A DNA stretch of 64,000 bases from JBFJKD01 sp038106145 (GCA_038106145.1 JAYODD010000003.1:167726-231725), one strand, 5' to 3'. Numbered from the stretch's first letter, positions 10,101 through 18,496 are shown. Notes: generated by a model not told the origin, from the letters alone. A program made the numbers and translations.

Positions 10101-11676
10101 ATGTGGACGCTATCAGTGCGCGAATTTGTGGATGAGCAGCATATTTTTGGTTTGCCTCCTGCCTGTCATCGAGTTGTGCAGGTTCCGCAATCGGAATCGA
10201 TATAACAAAATTGGATCCCCGCTCGCTGTTGCTGTCGACAGTTATGTTGCCGTCCATCAATTCGATTATCTGTTTACAAATGGCGAGACCGAGCCCGGTG
10301 CCCCCATACTGCTTGGTAGTGGAAGAATCTGCTTGAACAAACGCATCAAATATCCTGTTTTTCTGCTCGCTGGAAATACCGATCCCCGTGTCTTTAACCT
10401 GAATATTGAGCCTCGGTTGCGTGCCCGATTGGTGGGATATGTAAATACCTACTTCACCGGCTTCGGTAAATTTTATGGCGTTGCCAATAACGTTGATCAG
10501 TACCTGGCGCAACTTATGTGGGTCGAAGGTTATATAGTCCGGAAGGTTGGCCTCGATTACATAACCTAAGTCAATATTTTTCTTTAAGGCCTGTGTCGAC
10601 AACAAGCTAATAATGTCATCAAAAAATTCGGGTAAAAACACTTCAGCGTTGGCGAGGCTAAACTTTCCCGCAGACATCTTTGAAAAATCCAGAATGTCGT
10701 CAACCAGTTGCAGCAAATCTTCGCTGGATTGTCTCGCTATAGATATATATTCCCGTTGTTTTTCCGGCATTTGCATGCCTTCGAGAATGTCGAGCATGCC
10801 TATTACGGCGTTCATCGGGGTTCTTAATTCGTGCGTGACGTTGGAAGCAAATTCACTCTTTTCGCGAGCAACGGCGAGCGCGGCATCCCGAGCGGTGCTC
10901 AATTCCAGTTGACGTTTCTCCAACACCTCCATCATGGCGTTAAAGGTTTTTTGAATGGTGGTCAGCTCCTCTGGTCCCTCGACCTGCGCCCGCACCTCGC
11001 GGTCTCCGAGCTGAGCGCGTTGCATGATGCCTGCGAGCCGTTCCATCGGTTTGGTAACCCGTCGCGATACGACGATAATCGCTGCCAGAATAACTAACGA
11101 GATAATCAGAGTCGCAACAAGATAGTCCTTCAGTATTTGTCCGTGGATTAGTCGCAGTGTATCTTTTGACAAACCGACGGTTACGTAACCGAGGAGAGTC
11201 GGTTTCGCTGGCTGTTGTCCGTAGCTGCCGTCCCACTCATCATCGTTTTTAGACGCTGTAAAAACAGGTGTAATAAAAACCCATGAATTATCCCGCTCAA
11301 ACGTTTGCAACGCATCGACGGTGCGCGGCAACCCGGGATAGAATTTGTCATTAAATACGGTATCCCGATATAAAACGGTAGTGTCGATAGCCGTGATTGC
11401 CAGTACCGTGGTGTCTGGAAATTCGGCAATCGACTGCGCCGCTTCCAATGCCAGTTCCTCGCTTTGATAGAGAAGAGCGAGCTTACTTTTGTTGCTGACG
11501 ATGTCGGCAAGTTGCAAACCTTGTTTGACCAGGTGCGCTGAGATGATGCGATTGGATACATTATTAACCGCAAGGTACATACCTGCAGCGAGGAACACCA
11601 GAACGAGCGCAAACAAACCTATCAGATGATGTCTGAATTTAAGCGGGTGAGTCCTGAAAATTCCTTTGCGTTTCAT
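7192..11676 (-). CDS. Membrane hybrid histidine kinase with three receiver-like domains, Hpt, GGDEF and EAL domains
   Basis: This 1494-residue sensor combines phosphorelay and cyclic-di-GMP output. In order: TM1 (about 17-37), a periplasmic sensor domain (about 38-185), TM2 (about 188-208), HAMP, HisKA with phospho-His282 in THELRTP, HATPase (about 360-495), a degenerate receiver (about 520-640), a receiver with Asp708 in LMDCFMP, Hpt with His851 in AHTIAGSA, a third receiver with Asp969 in IIDAMMP, GGDEF with intact GGDEF at 1128-1132 (start about 1055) and EAL with the EALLRW motif at 1255 and IDDFGSGFSS. Both cyclase and phosphodiesterase motifs look intact, so the net output is uncertain. 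It is the last gene of the operon, 24 bp after the periplasmic binding protein, which may be its ligand-bound partner. Confidence 0.9.
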   Translation of the reverse strand: MKRKGIFRTHPLKFRHHLIGLFALVLVFLAAGMYLAVNNVSNRIISAHLVKQGLQLADIVSNKSKLALLYQSEELALEAAQSIAEFPDTTVLAITAIDTTVLYRDTVFNDKFYPGLPRTVDALQTFERDNSWVFITPVFTASKNDDEWDGSYGQQPAKPTLLGYVTVGLSKDTLRLIHGQILKDYLVATLIISLVILAAIIVVSRRVTKPMERLAGIMQRAQLGDREVRAQVEGPEELTTIQKTFNAMMEVLEKRQLELSTARDAALAVAREKSEFASNVTHELRTPMNAVIGMLDILEGMQMPEKQREYISIARQSSEDLLQLVDDILDFSKMSAGKFSLANAEVFLPEFFDDIISLLSTQALKKNIDLGYVIEANLPDYITFDPHKLRQVLINVIGNAIKFTEAGEVGIYISHQSGTQPRLNIQVKDTGIGISSEQKNRIFDAFVQADSSTTKQYGGTGLGLAICKQIIELMDGNITVDSNSERGSNFVISIPIAEPAQLDDRQEANQKYAAHPQIRALIASTSHIVSAALTALIAKRGGQAAAIDILTIEHGIHIPGVTEGKPYSHLLIDEEIHRSRPELARQFASQDGKTNSDTVVVMVNPTVAAHREYTSVIYKPITSKTCSALFTNQPYSPTDNQTEQIRDAIIAAGTSSQPLILVVDDNRSNQQVMTALLEVTGHPFSVVSNGQSAIDYVRGNAVSLILMDCFMPGMDGYETTSHIRRLGYSEKKLPIIGMSATSSTAIEAIEAAGMTDFMVKPITRMKLENMLAKWLPSTKQPTDIQPDYILFDDPADHRSYDPLFLKQLFVDVGEVLYQMIDAFIEDTPIYINSLKKAFGQKDTKLLGEIAHTIAGSAAIFGAFRVVNVAKRLERAGATGDILGARTLIDEIDNEYAVLKKDIQTGVLFDTHDKLSKHPHKLLLIDDDRSTRLALKGIFSEEDIQIEEAADGTKAVVLCRAAMPDVIIIDAMMPGLNGFEATRQIRALENGTDVPILMVTALDDDEAISHAFNSGATDYITKPIHFSVLKQRVLRLIKAGKTERHVKQLAYHDTLTGLPNRAKLLQELRVILNRGELDKHSIAILLLDLDNFKIINDSLGHNTGDLLLKEVALRLRTCVRDDDLIARLGGDEFTIILEGINDRSAISSIATKICSTLAKPFSFLQQHVYVTCSIGIAIFPDHGLDIDTLMKHADSAMFRAKDTRNNYCFYTEGMEREVAARLELEHELRNAIDNDELVLYFQPQVNAGDGRLIAAEALLRWIHPKRGLVPPFEFIPLAEKIGLITLITDWVLDKALRHIHAWRTQGYNVKISVNLSGKDLQEYGRLTSTLSELINNHQVPASSLELEITESILMTEPQRARSELMRLKEMGFSLTIDDFGSGFSSLNYLKILPANALKIDRSFVIDIEKHGSDRAIVGGIVALAKSLGLTTVAEGVENAEQFDVLKNIGCDVMQGYLISKPLPKDEFERLFLVNDYQFDSTAKKGVSNLVKLPKR

Positions 11677-11700
11677 GGGGCTTGGTTGCCTTTTCTACCG

Positions 11701-12678
11701 TTACAGTTCAAGGTGAATGTCATTGCTGATTTTACCCGACAATTGCAAGCCCAAATGCCGACTGGTTCTGAGATTTACCGCAAGAAGCAGCTGTTTGACC
11801 GGCGTAAATCGGGGTTCCACAACCTCGCCAATCAATTGCTTATTGACCAAAATTGCCAGGTCCCGCCCCATATTTTCATTATCAGGATACACTGCAAACA
11901 GGGTGCCCTTGCGCACATCGTTTGGATTGGACGAAAACAACACTAAATTTTTATCCCAGGCGGTTTGCAGAAGCTGCCCCATAATGGCGTTATCAATGGC
12001 CGTTTCCCCGGGAAGTATCCAGATGCCGTCGTAGGCACGGGCAGCTGTGGATACTTCCTGGTATCGTCTGGCGGCGGTGTGAATATCAGCTACCCGGTGA
12101 ATGACCAGGGACTTCCCCAGTTTAGCCATATGTATTTGCGCATCCTCCAGATAGCCATTTTCAGCGGTTAAAGCGGTCACCACAAGGACGCTATCGGTAT
12201 TTGGGGATAACAACAACAATTTTTCCATAACGGCCACGGGGTCCGGAAAAATACTGATTCCAGGAGCGTCGGTGGGGTTGCTACGTAGAGCTCCGACGAC
12301 GATTGGAATATTGATATTCATGGTATCCAACATAGCAACATTTTTTGCGCCAAGCGCAAGTATTACGTCTGGACGGCTACTTTCTAAACGTTCGCGAATG
12401 TAGGTAACATCTGAATAGGAACTCGTTTGCAGACGATGTATCGTGCCAGTGTATTGGGAAGATACCCCTTCGATCATATCTGCAAACACTTTCGAGTAGG
12501 GCGACGGCGCTTCGGGGTAAACAATCAATAAATCACTGGCGAGCACTTGGCCGGCGATCGAACTATGGATCAGCAGCATGAAAAAAAAACGGGTAATCGG
12601 GTGACATATCCCGTGTCGGCAGATCAATACCGCAACTGTGCTTACCCGTTGCTTCGTCCCTGTCATGTTGTAATCCAT
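11701..12678 (-). CDS. Periplasmic substrate-binding protein, ABC_sub_bind-like, without transporter partners
   Basis: About 325 residues from the ATG at 12678, 13 bp after the receptor stop; an ATG at 12666 is an alternative. A longer open frame to 12834 lies inside the receptor gene and is rejected. A hydrophobic segment (FFFMLLIHSSIAG, about residue 33) followed by a small-residue site looks like a signal peptide. The mature part begins LLIVYPE and contains PDVILALGAKN and IPIVVGALRSNP. These are typical of the two-lobed periplasmic proteins of the PF04392 type. No permease or ATPase gene is nearby. Its place between a TonB-dependent receptor and a sensor kinase suggests it presents ligand to the kinase rather than to an ABC importer (inference). 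Confidence 0.75.
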   Translation of the reverse strand: MDYNMTGTKQRVSTVAVLICRHGICHPITRFFFMLLIHSSIAGQVLASDLLIVYPEAPSPYSKVFADMIEGVSSQYTGTIHRLQTSSYSDVTYIRERLESSRPDVILALGAKNVAMLDTMNINIPIVVGALRSNPTDAPGISIFPDPVAVMEKLLLLSPNTDSVLVVTALTAENGYLEDAQIHMAKLGKSLVIHRVADIHTAARRYQEVSTAARAYDGIWILPGETAIDNAIMGQLLQTAWDKNLVLFSSNPNDVRKGTLFAVYPDNENMGRDLAILVNKQLIGEVVEPRFTPVKQLLLAVNLRTSRHLGLQLSGKISNDIHLEL

Positions 12679-12691
12679 GCGCTGGCCGGTT

Positions 12692-14821
12692 TCAGAATTT
12701 GTATCTGATTTCACCGAGCAAGGAGCGCCCGGGCAGAGGCAGGTCATTGGGAATAAACGGCACCGGCTCACCGTTGGGGGTAGGTTCGCGGGCATCCTCG
12801 TCGAAGATATTTTTTGCCAGTAACGCCAGCTCAAAATTGCCGAACAGATTGGTGCGGCGCAGCGTCAGATCAACCAGCACGTAGTCGTCGATAGACTTGC
12901 GGGGGTCCCGGTAATCCCGGTTACGGTCCATCACCCAGTTGGCTTGAATATTAGCTGAATAGTTTGGCAGAAAATCCCAGTTTACCCGGAAGTACATCTG
13001 TTTCTCTGGCGAGTTGGCCGCATCTTCATCCGCATCTTCGTCGGTGGATTTTTGCCAGGCCATGTTGCCGACCACATTGAGGGTATCGGTCACAGACCAT
13101 TTGGTTTCATATTCAAAACCAAATCCGGTTTGCTCCCCCGTATTCTGGGCGGTTCTGCTGGTGCCGCTGCTGTCTGGAATAAACTGGATAATATCGCTCC
13201 ATTTATAACTAAACACGTTAAAGTCCATCACCAGATTGTGAGCAGGGCGATAATTGACGGCTAGCTCATAGCTCTTCAGGGTTTCTGGCTCCAGGCTGTT
13301 GTTGCCAAGAAAGGAGGGGTTGGCCTGTTCGCCCATCTCCGCAAAGGATGGCGCGCGAAATGCCTCGCCGTATAACGCCTTAATGGTCATGTTGTGGCGC
13401 GCTGACCATACCAGGGCGACTCTTGGATTAACCGTATCGCCGAAGTCGGAGTAATGGTCAAATCGCACCCCCGACGTCAGCTCCCAATCGTTGGCGAAGT
13501 GCCACACATCCTGCACAAAAAGATATGTGTTTTCCCGCTCGTTCTCGTCGAGGAATATAAAAGGTGTATCGGATACATCCACAAGAGGCCCGGCTGGGTC
13601 AATTAATAATCCGGTATGAGGATTAAAGCCAAAATTCTTTTCCTCTTTGGTTTTGTATATTTCGCCAAAGTAATATCCGGTGCCGATAGTAATATCGTGG
13701 TCTTTAAATCCCCGATAATTACCGGTTATATTTCCACGGTAATGACGTTCAAAGACTTCGGGATTGCCGATAACACCATTTGGAAATATTCCGAACAGGG
13801 GTTGGCCAAATTCATCGAGAAACGGGCCGGTGGAGCCAGGGGGGAACAAGATAAGATCTTTATCAACTTCTGCAGTTGTGTGGAGAGCGCTTATTTGCGC
13901 TTTTATCCCAAAATATTCTGTTAGCTTGGCTTCGTCGTAAGTGATATCGAAATTAAAACGTTTACTTGAAAATCTGTTATTCGGATCTAAAGCTTGAGCT
14001 ACTCCAGCGCCATTGCCCCCACTGCCTCTTATCTGAGCGCCAGTTCGTAATGTAGTGTTTCTGTACCTAAATTCTAATCTCGCATCAATGTTTTCCCTCT
14101 CTAAGCTCGTCGATCCGGGTGCCAAGGACGCGCTCGATCCGGTTAGCCCATCAAGAAATGTTTGTGAATCGGTTGAAATTGTTTCTGTTGGTCCGTTTGT
14201 TGAGTGTCCTTCCACTGTGAAACCATACGCTATGTCGTTGAAGGAGCCGCTATGTAACAACCAATAATCGGTTGTGTCAAAACTGCCCGCCCTCACGCCT
14301 GTTTCTAAATCGGCGATTTCGCCTGGATTTTTCGTGACGATGTTAATGACACCGGCGAAAGCGTCAGCACCATAAATAGCAGACCCGGGCCCGCGGATAA
14401 TTTCTACTCGGGAAATTGCCTCGACAGACATTCCTGCCCATATTTGGCTTCTATCTCCGTGAAAAAGATTCGTAACGGGTACGCCGTTGATGAGCATTAA
14501 GACTTGTGGATTGAAATCAGAGTAAATGCCGCGAAAACTGTAAATAGAGTTGTAACCCAGACTTGAACGTGCAACGTGAAGTCCGGGGATAGTTTCAAGA
14601 ATATCATCCAGGTCAGTCGCACCCATTTTCCTGATGTCGGAATAGGTTACAACCGAAGCTACGGCAGGCGCTTTGGATATGTGCTGCGTTAGACCAGTGG
14701 CTATATTTATAAAATCCTGATCTCCATAGATATTTTCAAATTCCTGTTCTACTTGATTAGCGGCGCTAGAACCGGTAACAAAAAACAATAGGCTGAAGGC
14801 CAGCAGGTAATGTTGTTTCAC
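12692..14821 (-). CDS. TonB-dependent outer-membrane receptor
   Basis: About 709 residues. The best start is GTG at 14821: GGAGA lies seven bases upstream, the GTG follows the upstream TGA (14823-14825) by one base, and the signal peptide (KQHYLLAFSLLFFVTGSSA) begins right after it. The frame stays open to an ATG at 14860, but that would put 13 extra residues ahead of the signal peptide. The plug domain is clear: MGATDLDDILETIPGLHVAR, then IRGPGSAIYGADAFAGVINIV. The rest has the alternating pattern of a 22-strand barrel and ends in Phe (RYKF). It should import a ligand too large or scarce for porins, with energy from a TonB complex such as that encoded at 45.5-50.7 kb. The ligand is unknown; nothing in the sequence marks it as a siderophore receptor. 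Confidence 0.9.
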   Translation of the reverse strand: MKQHYLLAFSLLFFVTGSSAANQVEQEFENIYGDQDFINIATGLTQHISKAPAVASVVTYSDIRKMGATDLDDILETIPGLHVARSSLGYNSIYSFRGIYSDFNPQVLMLINGVPVTNLFHGDRSQIWAGMSVEAISRVEIIRGPGSAIYGADAFAGVINIVTKNPGEIADLETGVRAGSFDTTDYWLLHSGSFNDIAYGFTVEGHSTNGPTETISTDSQTFLDGLTGSSASLAPGSTSLERENIDARLEFRYRNTTLRTGAQIRGSGGNGAGVAQALDPNNRFSSKRFNFDITYDEAKLTEYFGIKAQISALHTTAEVDKDLILFPPGSTGPFLDEFGQPLFGIFPNGVIGNPEVFERHYRGNITGNYRGFKDHDITIGTGYYFGEIYKTKEEKNFGFNPHTGLLIDPAGPLVDVSDTPFIFLDENERENTYLFVQDVWHFANDWELTSGVRFDHYSDFGDTVNPRVALVWSARHNMTIKALYGEAFRAPSFAEMGEQANPSFLGNNSLEPETLKSYELAVNYRPAHNLVMDFNVFSYKWSDIIQFIPDSSGTSRTAQNTGEQTGFGFEYETKWSVTDTLNVVGNMAWQKSTDEDADEDAANSPEKQMYFRVNWDFLPNYSANIQANWVMDRNRDYRDPRKSIDDYVLVDLTLRRTNLFGNFELALLAKNIFDEDAREPTPNGEPVPFIPNDLPLPGRSLLGEIRYKF

Positions 14822-14822
14822 T

Positions 14823-15629
14823 TCAGCTTCTCCAGCGTCGTAGTTCATGGCGCCCCACATTATTTATTTTACCTGCAGTTATTGGGAAAAAAACTCCTTC
14901 AGCTTTGGTGGAGGCGTCTATGAAACATGGAACTAGACCGCCGACAAATGAAAGATTCGCTAAATTGTAAAATTGTTCTACGGTTACACCCTCATCTGCC
15001 AATAATCCGGCCGCTACAGCGGATATATTTATTCGGAAAGGGTATCGGGTGCTTTTTAGATAATCCTCTATCGCGAATGCCAATCGAACAAAATTCCCAG
15101 AACCAGCGCCTATTGATTTGGCAAATTCCATCAAAGGTGCGACCCTCTCGTCATGATTGGTTATCGGTCGGCCAAAACCATACAATACTCGATATTGCTT
15201 TAGTTCTTCTTTAACAATGTCTTCTAGAAACACTCCACGATTTAATTTTTTCTCAGCGCGAAAAAGGAAATCTATCGCCCCTTTAGACGTTCTCAACCCG
15301 TATGTTGTTGCTTCGGATACGGCGGATCCAGCCGCGACCGCAAGAGACCCGGTTGATCGCGTCGTGCCAGCGAGGGCAGCAACACGATTGTTCCAAAGTC
15401 TCGGATCGGGGTAACTGGTACTCAGTGACCATATCGCTTCCACTAGCCTTGCTAACTTTGAGGATTCCCGACCTGTGATTGAATAAACCAAATATTCCAT
15501 CCACGTGTGATTATTCAACTCCGTAAACACGTCTTTGCCGCGCAGGACCACCCGCTCACCGGGGAACCAGGCGCCCATATCGGTAACCCAGTTATCCTCG
15601 TAGTGCTTTAGTAATTCCGGGCCTTTCAT
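14823..15629 (-). CDS. Citrate-synthase-fold protein B (citryl-CoA-lyase-like, non-canonical active site)
   Basis: A 268-residue protein with the order of citrate synthase motifs but altered key residues. GFGRPITNHDER (151-162) matches the GFGHRVYxxxDPR region with Arg in place of the catalytic His. TYGLRTSKGAIDFL (109-122) matches the PLHGGANEA region without its His. RYPFRINISAVAAGLL (195-210) matches the YPNVDFYSG region without its Asp. SYPDPRLWNNRVAALAGT near 72 is a further conserved-looking block. All alignments are by eye. Its ATG overlaps the TGA of protein A by four bases (15626-15629), which suggests equal, coupled synthesis and possibly a heteromeric complex. The reaction is not known; the protein could be a lyase, a condensing enzyme or a non-catalytic subunit. 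Confidence 0.7.
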   Translation of the reverse strand: MKGPELLKHYEDNWVTDMGAWFPGERVVLRGKDVFTELNNHTWMEYLVYSITGRESSKLARLVEAIWSLSTSYPDPRLWNNRVAALAGTTRSTGSLAVAAGSAVSEATTYGLRTSKGAIDFLFRAEKKLNRGVFLEDIVKEELKQYRVLYGFGRPITNHDERVAPLMEFAKSIGAGSGNFVRLAFAIEDYLKSTRYPFRINISAVAAGLLADEGVTVEQFYNLANLSFVGGLVPCFIDASTKAEGVFFPITAGKINNVGRHELRRWRS

Positions 15630-16453
15630 TGGTTGGACTCCTTGCGATTAACAGGGCCGGGATCGTTAGTCAGGGTTAGCCCTTCGGAAAAAAACGGAAA
15701 CCGGTTCCAGCCGATTTTCTCCTGCTCGAGCGCATGTACCGCTGCGCCGGGCAGGCGCAGCATGATAAAGAGTATTTCGGCCTGTTCCGGTGAAAACTTT
15801 AGTTCGTGTAAGGTGGCGGCGGCGACGCCAGACATTGCCAGGGGCGAATCTGCCAGTGCTTCAAGAGCCTGGCGATTATCCCGAAGCCAGGGGAGAATCG
15901 GCCCGGGGCTGATAGCGGCAAGGTGCTCAAGCACTTGCCGAACCGGGGTGGGGCAGCTGGCCCCGTTGGGATCAAAACCCGGGGCGTGCTCTATTTCTGG
16001 CCATACGTCTGTTCGTTCTTCGCGGGGCGGGTGTTCGATACGGTCGCGCCAGGCGTCCAGGCTGGTACCGCAATGCTGCCAATAATCGATTGCGATATAG
16101 ATTTCCCTACCGCCGCCGAGGCTGCCCGCGCCTACCGCGATCGCTGCCATTAAGGCGGATGCTCGGGTCGAGCCGCCGACGCCGGCGCTCATGGCGGCGT
16201 GCACACTGTGGTCGCGAGGGCCGGGGTTGGCCAGCGCTACGGCCAGCCCCTCCAGCAGCAGCGTTTCTGTTTTGGTGGGCGGCTCGAGTTTGAATAACAG
16301 CCAGAGGTATTCCACCAGGCTGATTTTACCCAGCAGGTCGCCGTAGACATCGTAGCCTGCGCAATAACAGGCGGACGCCGCAAACGGGTTATCGTCCTCG
16401 GGTGTTTCCCGCCAGATTTTGGTGGTTATTGTCTCGTTTTTTTTTTCGCTCAT
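15626..16453 (-). CDS. Citrate-synthase-fold protein A (citryl-CoA-lyase-like)
   Basis: A 275-residue protein with the N-terminal TKIWRETPEDDNPF and GYDVYGDLLGK segments seen in small proteins usually annotated citryl-CoA lyase. DHSVHAAM (81-88) matches the DHGxNAS region of citrate synthase. GSLGGGREIYIAI (110-122) matches the catalytic-loop region GPxHGGANE, but the His is Gly. The GFDPNG segment sits where GFGHR is expected, again without His. The C-terminal part (SGVAAATLHELKFSPEQAEILF and RLPGAAVHALEQ) fits the small domain. It overlaps the ThDP-enzyme gene and protein B by four bases each. Complete citryl-CoA lyases are about this length, so this is a full paralogue rather than half of a split synthase. 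The function is unknown. Confidence 0.72.
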   Translation of the reverse strand: MSEKKNETITTKIWRETPEDDNPFAASACYCAGYDVYGDLLGKISLVEYLWLLFKLEPPTKTETLLLEGLAVALANPGPRDHSVHAAMSAGVGGSTRASALMAAIAVGAGSLGGGREIYIAIDYWQHCGTSLDAWRDRIEHPPREERTDVWPEIEHAPGFDPNGASCPTPVRQVLEHLAAISPGPILPWLRDNRQALEALADSPLAMSGVAAATLHELKFSPEQAEILFIMLRLPGAAVHALEQEKIGWNRFPFFSEGLTLTNDPGPVNRKESNQ

Positions 16454-18258
16454 ATTGCCTGCTTCAGTGTGTTGGTGCGCATGCCGATGGGGGGCGCTTC
16501 GTCGGGGTCGATGCGTACATCCAGGAGGGTGGGTCCTGACTGCGCGCAGATGTGTCGGGTGTCGAGGTGGAGTAAATCCTGTGGTGACTCAATCACATGG
16601 GCGGCGACGCCCATGGCCTGTGCAAAAGCCGCGAAATCCACCCTGGGTAAAAAGGCACCAATTTGTTCCGCCCGGGTCATTCGCTGACCGTGTTTCACCA
16701 TGCCGTAGGCGCTATCGTTAAGGACGACAAAAATAACCGTCAGTTGATGCTCGACCGCAACCGTTATCTCCTGACCGCTCATCAGCATACTGCCATCGCC
16801 GGTAATACAAACAATCGGGTCGTCGGGGCGGGCGAAAGCCGCGCCGATGGCGCTGCCAATGGCCCAGCCCATTGAGGCGAACTCCAGCGTGGCTCGAAAC
16901 CACCCGCCGCGGTAATCCCGGCGCCCCGAACGGCGGCGGTCCCAGGCGTGCAGGTAGTGAATTGCCCAGGAGAAGCTGGCGCCGGTGTCCGCCAGGTATC
17001 GGGTGTTAGGGGGAAAGATGCGCGGCAGTTCGCGCATCAGGCGCTGCGGTTTGATGGGGGTGGCGTTGCTGCGATAACTCTGTTCCTGATCGAGCGAAAA
17101 ATTTCGTATGGGGCCATCTTTTCCAATTTTGCCTGGGCCAGGGAGTTGATCCGGTACCGCCCGCGGCGATTCCATGGCGTCCCGCTTATAGCGGGACAGT
17201 ATTTTTTCGAAGATGGCCTCCAGGTTCCCCTTGATATGCATGGCGGCCATGGGCGTACGACGTAAATTGGCGGCGCTGGATTCCACGTGAATCAGGCGCT
17301 GGTTAAACAGGAACGGGTCCCAACCGTTACTGGCCCATTCGCCAAGATTGGCGCCCACCACAAATATTCGGTCGACTTCCGGATGGAACAGCGTGCGTCT
17401 TGCTTCGTCGTGTCCGGAAAATCCCAGTATGCCGCGGAAAGACGGGTGGTAGGCGCTGATCAGGCCCTTGCCGTGGGGTGTGGTGACGATTCTGGCGTCG
17501 ATCATGAGCGCCAGCGTCAAAATTAAATCTGCCGCTCCCCCCGCCTCTTCTCCAAGCAGAAATACGGGGCGTTTGGCGGCTAATAGTTCCCAGTACAGCT
17601 GGTTTACCGCGTCGATGTCTAACAATGCCGGTTTGTGCAGCAGGTGGGGCAGGTTAAAGCGCGGTGTGGGTTGGAGATAGGGTGCGCGCAAGACATCAAT
17701 GGGAATGCTCAGGTGTACCGGTCCCATGGCTTCGAACGCCTTCATAATCGCGGACGCGAGTTTACCTTCCAGCTGGGCGGGATGGGATACCAGGGTGCTG
17801 TAGTGGGTACAGTTGTCAAACAGCGCGACGGTGTTGATACCCGTGCAGGACGATTCCTGAAAGGCACCGCGGCCAAAGGTTGCGAGAGCAGTCTGAGCGG
17901 TGATCACCAACAGCGGCACGTTGTTTTCGAAAGCCGAAGCGACCCCGGTTAAGAGATTCGTCGCTCCCGGCCCGGTGGTCGCACAACACACCCCCAGTTT
18001 TCCGGTGTTACTGGCATAGCCATCCGCCATAAAGGCTGCACCGGTTTCGTGGCGCGCGGTGATGGAGCGCGGCCCGGCACGACGCTCGCCGCGGGCGAGA
18101 GCGTTGTATAGTGGCTCGATCGCGCCACCGGGAATGCCAAAAACATATTCGACCCCCAGCTGTTCCAGATAGGCAATAATCAGATCACCGTGTTCCGGAA
18201 GCACCTCATTGTGCGCATCGCCCTCCGTGTCAGGTAACACTTTGAATATTGTATCCAT
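16450..18258 (-). CDS. ThDP-dependent enzyme of the acetolactate-synthase superfamily
   Basis: A 602-residue thiamine-diphosphate enzyme, first gene of the leftward operon. The three usual domains are present. The N-terminal pyrimidine domain has the catalytic Glu71 in RHETGAAFMADGYA and the segment TGPGATNLL. The middle domain includes LIHVESSAANLRR. The C-terminal pyrophosphate domain has GDGSMLMSGQE (about 487-497, Asp488) and the Mg-binding LNDSAYGM. It should cleave or join a C-C bond next to a carbonyl. Biosynthetic acetolactate synthase is unlikely because no small regulatory subunit or ilvC is near and it is tied to the citrate-synthase-like pair. Sulfoacetaldehyde acetyltransferase, oxalyl-CoA decarboxylase and glyoxylate carboligase were considered; no signature picks one. 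Confidence 0.82.
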   Translation of the reverse strand: MDTIFKVLPDTEGDAHNEVLPEHGDLIIAYLEQLGVEYVFGIPGGAIEPLYNALARGERRAGPRSITARHETGAAFMADGYASNTGKLGVCCATTGPGATNLLTGVASAFENNVPLLVITAQTALATFGRGAFQESSCTGINTVALFDNCTHYSTLVSHPAQLEGKLASAIMKAFEAMGPVHLSIPIDVLRAPYLQPTPRFNLPHLLHKPALLDIDAVNQLYWELLAAKRPVFLLGEEAGGAADLILTLALMIDARIVTTPHGKGLISAYHPSFRGILGFSGHDEARRTLFHPEVDRIFVVGANLGEWASNGWDPFLFNQRLIHVESSAANLRRTPMAAMHIKGNLEAIFEKILSRYKRDAMESPRAVPDQLPGPGKIGKDGPIRNFSLDQEQSYRSNATPIKPQRLMRELPRIFPPNTRYLADTGASFSWAIHYLHAWDRRRSGRRDYRGGWFRATLEFASMGWAIGSAIGAAFARPDDPIVCITGDGSMLMSGQEITVAVEHQLTVIFVVLNDSAYGMVKHGQRMTRAEQIGAFLPRVDFAAFAQAMGVAAHVIESPQDLLHLDTRHICAQSGPTLLDVRIDPDEAPPIGMRTNTLKQAI

Positions 18259-18411
18259 TTGTCAAAACCGCGTTAAATATCAGGGGGTTGTGAAGGTTTT
18301 GCAACCTTGGATCGATATTAACCACTATAACGTGCTATTGCCAATTTTAAAACGGCGCAAAAAGCGATTGGTGGTCATTGTTTGCCGAGTTTGCGAGGTA
18401 TGTAGCACAAT

Positions 18412-18428
18412 GGCCGTCTCATACGGCC
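18412..18428. promoter_or_regulatory. Perfect inverted repeat in the divergent control region (operator candidate)
   Basis: GGCCGT and ACGGCC form a perfect 6-bp dyad around CTCAT. It lies between the divergent ThDP-enzyme operon and aminotransferase gene, 69 bp before the aminotransferase ATG. A second weaker dyad (GGTTG...CAACC) lies near 18286-18306, closer to the ThDP-enzyme start. Either could bind a regulator; no regulator gene is adjacent. Confidence 0.3.
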
Positions 18429-18496
18429 GAACCCACTGGCAAGATTCCCGTCATGCCAGAAAATTCAAAATCAGACATCATTAAGAGTAACAAGCC

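Noticed and set aside
12679..12834. 52-residue N-terminal extension of the periplasmic binding protein
   Set aside because: It runs inside the receptor gene, and the signal peptide lies after the ATG at 12678.
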